From the NCBI GenBank assembly GCA_016875335.1, contig VGRO01000022.1, forward strand, positions 1 through 50,957: DNA of 50,957 nucleotides, given 5' to 3'. Positions within the stretch are counted from its first letter, which is position 1, and each line of letters opens with the position of its first letter. Below the pieces are notes generated by a model. That model was given only the letters and a program-made list of their open reading frames with translations, searched no databases and had not been told where the DNA came from. This DNA is from Deltaproteobacteria bacterium. Lineage in GTDB: Bacteria > Myxococcota_A > UBA9042. Position numbers and translations under genes: made by a program. This document shows, piece by piece, positions 46,652-50,957 of this stretch.

Positions 46652-47428
46652 ATGGGTGGATGGGTTCGAGGCGCAGTGGTGGCCGCGGCGCAGTGCCGGG
46701 TCCCGGTCGCCGCAGCGGCAATGTGCTGCCTGCCGGCCGCCGCAGTGGCGCTGCCCGCGGTGGTCCACGGCCCGCGCCATGCGCGCATGGAGGTGCAGGC
46801 CCAGATCCAAGTCGACGAGGGCCGCCTTTTCGTGCAGCAAGAGGCGCGGATCGCCGCCGACCAACCCGCAGCCCTGGCGCTCGATCCGACCGACCCGCTG
46901 TGGCTGCCGCTGCTGGCGCCGGTGGTGGGCGAGGTGGTGTTGGACCGAGCAGCGTTGCCCGCACAGACCCAGGCGCTGCAAGTGGAGAGTGACGGCCCGC
47001 TCAAGATCTTGCGCACCCGCGGCGGTGTGCAGCTGGTCGGCCGCCTCGATCCCAACCAGACTGCGAGCGTGCGCTCGCGCCTGCAGATCGACCTGGCTGG
47101 GCCCGACCTCGAGTTGGCCCTGCGCGGCGCGGGGGTCCAGGCGTGGGCGAGCGTGGTGCTGGTGGCCCAGGCCCCGGCGCGACCGACCTTGCAGAGCCTG
47201 ACCGCGGCTCGCCACTCGCGCTACGATCAGGGCCGCGAGCGCCTGGCCGGAGCGGTATTGGTCGCGCCCATCGGCAACGGCGATTCGGCGCGGTTCCACC
47301 TCGGCGATCTGCCGGTGCCCGCCGAGGCGCCGCGCCGGGCCCTGACGTGGGCGGCGGGACTGCTGGCCGTGTTGGCCGCATGCTGGCTGGTGGCAGGCCT
47401 TGGGCGACGGGGCGATGACGGCGCCTGA
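46652..47428 (+). CDS. Unrecognised exported protein of the ccm cluster
   Basis: A 258-residue protein that I do not recognise. A signal peptide precedes a beta-rich periplasmic region (about 35-215); a single C-terminal hydrophobic helix (WAAGLLAVLAACWLVAGL) and a short charged tail follow, so it is probably tail-anchored with its body outside the cytoplasm. It contains no CxxCH haem site. GAGAGG stands 8 nt before the ATG. It overlaps ccmA by 14 nt in another frame, indicating co-translation and a role in cytochrome maturation. Short helper proteins of this kind occur in deltaproteobacterial ccm clusters. Confidence 0.7.
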   Translation: MGGWVRGAVVAAAQCRVPVAAAAMCCLPAAAVALPAVVHGPRHARMEVQAQIQVDEGRLFVQQEARIAADQPAALALDPTDPLWLPLLAPVVGEVVLDRAALPAQTQALQVESDGPLKILRTRGGVQLVGRLDPNQTASVRSRLQIDLAGPDLELALRGAGVQAWASVVLVAQAPARPTLQSLTAARHSRYDQGRERLAGAVLVAPIGNGDSARFHLGDLPVPAEAPRRALTWAAGLLAVLAACWLVAGLGRRGDDGA

Positions 47429-48080
47429 ACCAGCCCTATGCGCCCGCGACCTCGCTTGGTCGGTCGAAGGCCGCTGGGTGTTGCTCGACGCCGCCTTGGC
47501 CGTGGCCGCCGGGTCGGTGTGCGCGCTGTGGGGCGGCAACGGCGCCGGCAAGTCGTCGCTGCTGCGGCTGCTGGCGGGCCTGGTGCCACCCGATCGCGGT
47601 CAGGTTGCGCTGTTTGGCGTGCCGCTGGCCGACGTCGAACCGCGCGACCTGTGCCGGCACCTGGCCTGGCTCGGCCACGAACCCGGCCTGTACCTCGACC
47701 TGACCGCTATCGAAAACATTTCCCTTTTTGCAGCCTTGCAAGGCAGGCCGGCCAGCCACCGCGCTCTCGCGGACCACTTGGCCCGCGTCGGCCTCCACCC
47801 GGCCGAGACGCGCCGCCGCGTGCGCGGGTTGTCGCGCGGCATGCAACAGCGGGTCGCGCTGGCGCGCCTGCTGTGTGGCGAACAGCGCGTGTGGCTGCTC
47901 GACGAGCCGGCGACCGGTCTGGATGCCGAGGGCCAGCGCATGTTGGCGGAGCTGCTGCACGGCGCCCGCAGCGAAGGCCGCGCCGTGGTGGTGGCGAGCC
48001 ATCAATTCGGGTTCCTGCGCGGAGCCGACGCGTGGTGGCAGGTGCGCGACGGGCATCTGGTCGCCGGAGTGCCGGCATGA
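47415..48080 (+). CDS. ccmA: Haem exporter ATP-binding subunit CcmA
   Basis: A 221-residue ABC ATPase. Walker A GGNGAGKSS, signature LSRGMQQRV, Walker B VWLLDEP, His-loop ASHQ. It powers CcmABCD, which releases holo-CcmE from CcmC. The ATG at 47415 was chosen because the GTG further upstream lies in the previous gene and this start fits the family length. Its stop overlaps ccmB (ATGA). Confidence 0.85.
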   Translation: MTAPEPALCARDLAWSVEGRWVLLDAALAVAAGSVCALWGGNGAGKSSLLRLLAGLVPPDRGQVALFGVPLADVEPRDLCRHLAWLGHEPGLYLDLTAIENISLFAALQGRPASHRALADHLARVGLHPAETRRRVRGLSRGMQQRVALARLLCGEQRVWLLDEPATGLDAEGQRMLAELLHGARSEGRAVVVASHQFGFLRGADAWWQVRDGHLVAGVPA

Positions 48081-48748
48081 CCACCCTGCGGCTGGGATGG
48101 GCGCTCTTGCGCAAGGATCTGGCGATCGCCGTGCGCACCCGCGAGGTCGCCGGGTTGCTGATGCTGTTTGCGCTGCTGTGCGCCGTGGTGTTCGCGTTCG
48201 GCTTTCTGCGCCAGGGCCGCGCCGCCCACGAGCAGCTGCCGGGCGTGCTGTGGGTGACGCTGCTCTTCACCAACACCCTTGGCCTGTTGCGCCTTTTCGC
48301 CCCGGACGAGGAAGCGGGAGCGCTGCCGCAGGTCGTGCGCTCGATCGCCGGCCCCGCGCCGCTGTTCTGGTCCAAGGCTGCGCTACAGCTGTGCTTTTCG
48401 GCCCTGATCTGCGCGTTTCTGGCGCCGGTGGTGGCGTTGTTCCTCGATGCCCGGGTGGCGCAGCCGCAGTGGGTCGCGCTAGCGTTGGCGCTCGGTCTGG
48501 TCGGCCAGGCGCTGTGCGGGGCGCTGTGCGCGGGCCTGCTGACCCAGGTGCGGTTGCGCGAGGTGTTGCTGCCGTTGGTGCTCTATCCGCTGACGGCGCC
48601 GCTCTTGCTCGGCGGTGTGCAGGTGGCCGCGCTGGCGATGGATGGCGCGCAACTGGCTGAGATGCAAGGGTGGCTGATGTTGATGGTTGGGTTCGACCTG
48701 CTCGCCGTGGTACTGTGCCCGTGGCTCTTTGGCCGAGCCTCCGCATAG
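48077..48748 (+). CDS. ccmB: Haem exporter membrane subunit CcmB
   Basis: A 223-residue protein with six hydrophobic segments, the permease partner of CcmA. The N-terminus (LRKDLAIAVRTREVAGLLMLFALLCAVVF) and the segment LREVLLPLVLYPLTAPLLLGGVQ, with its conserved Pro, are typical of CcmB. It starts coupled to ccmA and precedes ccmC by 13 nt. Confidence 0.85.
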   Translation: MTTLRLGWALLRKDLAIAVRTREVAGLLMLFALLCAVVFAFGFLRQGRAAHEQLPGVLWVTLLFTNTLGLLRLFAPDEEAGALPQVVRSIAGPAPLFWSKAALQLCFSALICAFLAPVVALFLDARVAQPQWVALALALGLVGQALCGALCAGLLTQVRLREVLLPLVLYPLTAPLLLGGVQVAALAMDGAQLAEMQGWLMLMVGFDLLAVVLCPWLFGRASA

Positions 48749-48761
48749 GTTCTTGATCTCC

Positions 48762-49505
48762 ATGGCTTCTTCGCGCCCTGCCCGCGCCCTGCCTACGGCG
48801 CTTGGCGTCAGCTTCCTGTGGCTGTGTGCCGCCATTGCTTGGGTGTTGTGGGCGACCCCCGCCGACGAGGCACTGGGCATCGTCCAGAAGATCTTTTACA
48901 TCCACGTGGGTTCGGCGTTCGCGATGCTCCTGTGCCTGGTCGCCGCCTCGGGCGCGGCCGCCGTGGACCTGCTGTCGCCGTCGCCACCCGTGGACGCCTT
49001 TGGCCGCGCGTGCACCGAAGTAGGCCTCTTGTTTGCGCTGGTGGTGCTGACCTCAGGGCCGCTGTGGGCGCGCAAGTCGTGGGGCGCGTGGTGGACCTGG
49101 GAACCGCGGCTGACCTTGACCCTGCTGGCGACGCTGCTCGCCGCGGCGGTCCTGGCCGTGCGGGCGATGGCGGGATCGGCCGGCGGCCGGCGCATCGGCA
49201 ACGCGCTGGCGGTACTGGCCGGCCCCACGAGCTATCTGATTCACATCGCCGTGCAGAAGTGGGGCGGGACCCACCCGCAGGTCATCCAGGGCGGCGGGAT
49301 CCAGTCACCAGCGATGCGCGTCGCGTTCTGGGCCTGCGTGGCGGGGCTGTTGGGCGTGGCGTTCGCGCTGGTGGCGCTGCGGGCGCGCACCCTGCGGCTG
49401 GCCGACTGCTTGGCGGCGTTGCAGTTGGATCGACAGGCGGCGACATTGCGCCAGCAGCGCGCGGCGATGGCAGGGGCAACCGATGGGCAGTGGGCGGTTT
49501 CGTAG
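48762..49505 (+). CDS. ccmC: Haem-handling protein CcmC
   Basis: A 247-residue protein with six hydrophobic segments. Haem-ligating His candidates: IHVGSA (near 45) and IHIAVQKWGGTHP. The tryptophan-rich WWD signature reads WGAWWTWEPRLT, with Glu where the family normally has Asp. CcmC loads haem onto CcmE. Starts 13 nt after ccmB. The end overlaps the next gene by 23 nt. Confidence 0.87.
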   Translation: MASSRPARALPTALGVSFLWLCAAIAWVLWATPADEALGIVQKIFYIHVGSAFAMLLCLVAASGAAAVDLLSPSPPVDAFGRACTEVGLLFALVVLTSGPLWARKSWGAWWTWEPRLTLTLLATLLAAAVLAVRAMAGSAGGRRIGNALAVLAGPTSYLIHIAVQKWGGTHPQVIQGGGIQSPAMRVAFWACVAGLLGVAFALVALRARTLRLADCLAALQLDRQAATLRQQRAAMAGATDGQWAVS

Positions 49506-49773
49506 TCGGGTTCTTGGTTTCGCCGCGGCGATCTCGCTGGGCACCGCGGGCGCCGTGTGGGCCGACGCGCCTGCGGCCCCGTCTGTGGCGCCGGCGCGGG
49601 ATCTCAGCGCCTACAAGGAGGAGACGCTGCCGGGCGGCGCCTTGGCCGGTATCGCCTACCTGCTGCTGCTGGGCCTGGTGGGCGGGTACGCCGCATGGAC
49701 CGCCAAGAAAGTCGAGGCGTTGCAGGCCCAACTGGACGCGCTGGATGGACCGGCCGGGGACGCCAAGCCGTGA
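49483..49773 (+). CDS. CcmD-family small protein with signal peptide
   Basis: A 96-residue protein: a signal-like N-terminus (LGFAAAISLGTAGAVWAD), an acidic linker, one membrane helix (AYLLLLGLVGGYAAWTAKK) and a short coiled-coil (VEALQAQLDALD). This matches small CcmD-type proteins that join CcmC to CcmAB. It overlaps ccmC by 23 nt. Confidence 0.65.
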   Translation: MGSGRFRSRVLGFAAAISLGTAGAVWADAPAAPSVAPARDLSAYKEETLPGGALAGIAYLLLLGLVGGYAAWTAKKVEALQAQLDALDGPAGDAKP

Positions 49774-49922
49774 CCAGTGCCCACGTGTTCTACATTCCGG
49801 CCCTGCTGGTGGCAGGCATCGCCATCGGCATCGCGGTCGGCCGCAAGCTGTTGCTGGCCGAGCAAGAGGCCAACCGCAGAAGGGCTGAACGCCTGCGCGC
49901 GCTCGATCCGCCCAACGCCTGA
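49770..49922 (+). CDS. Very small CcmD-like membrane protein
   Basis: A 50-residue product: FYIPALLVAGIAIGIAVG, one membrane helix, then a basic helical tail (RKLLLAEQEANRRRAERLRA). GTG start overlapping the preceding stop (GTGA), so coupled. Architecture fits a second CcmD-like subunit. It ends 6 nt before a converging gene. Confidence 0.55.
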   Translation: MTSAHVFYIPALLVAGIAIGIAVGRKLLLAEQEANRRRAERLRALDPPNA

Positions 49923-49928
49923 CCAGCG

Positions 49929-50294
49929 CTACTTGTTTTCAGCCTTGTCGCCACCGCCTGCCTTGGCGTCGCCGGTCTCGCGCACCGCTGTCGTCTGCGC
50001 CGAGAAATGCCGGTGGCGCACGCGGGCGATGTCCTTGACTTCGCGCGGGTTGCTCTGCGAGGTCAGGTCGCTCATCGTGCTCATGGTGTGCGGGTTTGAG
50101 CGCGGGGTATAGGGCTTGAGCACCAGCGACATGCCCGCGCGCTCGGGTTTGGCCGGCTTGGGCGGATCAAGTTCGCGGTGGATCGGCACCATCACCGTGC
50201 CCACGCTGTCGACGCGGCGCAGCGGCGTGACGCGATCCATGCTGTCGGGCGGTTCGGCTTCGGTCGCAGCGGGGTCTGGGTTGGGGTCGGCCAT
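49929..50294 (-). CDS. Hypothetical soluble protein
   Basis: A 121-residue hydrophilic protein of unknown family: Pro-rich N-terminal part (about 1-60) and charged Lys/Gly/Glu end. No signal peptide or membrane helix. GGAGG stands 4 nt ahead of the ATG. It follows the truncated barrel gene by 36 nt and may share its transcript. Low-complexity composition makes it the least certain gene here. Confidence 0.5.
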   Translation of the reverse strand: MADPNPDPAATEAEPPDSMDRVTPLRRVDSVGTVMVPIHRELDPPKPAKPERAGMSLVLKPYTPRSNPHTMSTMSDLTSQSNPREVKDIARVRHRHFSAQTTAVRETGDAKAGGGDKAENK

Positions 50295-50330
50295 GGGGCC
50301 TCCAGGGCGGATGCGGAGGGACCGGGTTGC

Positions 50331-50957
50331 TCAGTTGAAAAGCCAGGTCAAGCCGACGCCGCCGCGGATCTGGTTGTTCAAGATGTCGGCCAACTGGTTG
50401 TACATGGGCCGGCCAGCCGGAAAAGCGAAGTCCATCTCGACCTTGCCCCAGATATTGAGGGCCTTGCTGTACATGATCTCGCCCTGCAAGCCGATGGGCA
50501 GTTGGCTGCTGGTCGCCCGCGCGGTGGCCAGTTTCGAGACCTTGTCGCTGCTGAAGCGGTATTGCCCATAGATCGAGAACGCCGAGGCGTCGCCGAGCAG
50601 CAGCGACGCAATCGCCTTGGCCGTCACCGTGAACGAGTTGCGTTCGTCCGCGCCCATGCCGCCGCCCAGGCCGCCCATGGCGGCGACCGCAAACGCATTG
50701 GTACCGGCCAACCGATAGGTGCCCTGCAACTCGAATTCGGTCAGGATGTGCGCAACGTTGCGAATCTCCAGCCCCCCTTGCAGGCCGTCGAACACGCCCG
50801 CCGAAATGCGCATCTCCGCCAACGCCGGCAGGCCGACGCCGATCTGGATGGTGCCGAGGCCCGGGTCGTTGACGTGGGCGCTGGTCGGGTTGCTGCGCCG
50901 CACCACTTTGGGCGCCGCTGGCGGAATGACCTTGGCGTCGATGGCCACCACCTGGCC
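50331..50957 (-). CDS. Outer-membrane barrel protein, truncated by window edge
   Basis: The last 206 residues or so of a protein whose start lies past the right edge. It has alternating amphipathic strands (TYRLAGTNAFAVAAMGG; FSIYGQYRFSSD; IGLQGEIMYS; VEMDFAFPAG) and ends in TWLFN, an aromatic-type barrel terminus. Probably an outer-membrane beta-barrel of unknown function. Confidence 0.65.
   Translation of the reverse strand, partial: GQVVAIDAKVIPPAAPKVVRRSNPTSAHVNDPGLGTIQIGVGLPALAEMRISAGVFDGLQGGLEIRNVAHILTEFELQGTYRLAGTNAFAVAAMGGLGGGMGADERNSFTVTAKAIASLLLGDASAFSIYGQYRFSSDKVSKLATARATSSQLPIGLQGEIMYSKALNIWGKVEMDFAFPAGRPMYNQLADILNNQIRGGVGLTWLFN

Overview
This is a GC-rich chromosomal window from what looks like a deltaproteobacterial or Myxococcota-type organism. 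The assignment is inferred from gene content: two Hanks-type Ser/Thr kinases, two PP2C phosphatases, a TPR-PEGA protein, an OmpA lipoprotein with calcium-type DxDxDG repeats, a DUF4398 lipoprotein, an alpha-2-macroglobulin/PbpC pair and a RecD2 helicase. No integrase, transposase, CRISPR array, rRNA or phage gene is visible.

Layout. 1-4 kb: a structured 121-bp repeat, then a tightly spaced pair, a phosphoribosyltransferase-fold protein and a PLD-SNF2 helicase; this is the best candidate for an undescribed, possibly defensive, system, and it may continue left of the window. 4.4-9.1 kb: a Ser/Thr kinase with a zinc-ribbon-like N-terminus, a glutaredoxin-fold protein lacking the active-site cysteine, a cobalamin-type radical SAM enzyme and a PDZ-like lipoprotein. 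9.1-11.4 kb: recD2. 11.4-19.5 kb (minus strand): a PP2C phosphatase, a polyprenol/dolichol kinase-like membrane protein, a TetR regulator and a two-gene acyl-CoA dehydratase activase system with a perfect 28-bp palindrome over its promoter. 19.8-23.3 kb (minus): tRNA-Leu(CAA), an outer-membrane barrel, a PP2C-cyclic-nucleotide-domain fusion and a lipoprotein. 23.5-28.8 kb: lytic transglycosylase, mutL, miaA. 28.9-31.5 kb: DUF2752, TPR-PEGA and a lysine-fermentation-type dehydrogenase (kdd). 31.5-33.3 kb: a long hairpin, the second copy of the 121-bp repeat, the OmpA lipoprotein and the DUF4398 lipoprotein. 33.5-34.8 kb: secG and dapD. 34.9-43.1 kb: alpha-2-macroglobulin and pbpC. 43.1-45.2 kb: adenosine deaminase family and pentapeptide-repeat protein. 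45.3-49.9 kb: a Ser/Thr kinase translationally coupled to a ccm (cytochrome c maturation) operon. The right edge holds an unknown protein and a truncated barrel protein.

How the parts relate. Envelope maintenance dominates (transglycosylase, PBP1C, macroglobulin, OmpA, barrels, SecG), and phosphoprotein signalling is scattered among these genes. Many upstream regions share a recognisable promoter form: a TTG-start -35 box, 16-18 nt, then a -10 beginning TA and ending in T, often TACNNT. Promoter calls were made by eye. Most protein calls rest on recognisable motifs; no database search was run.
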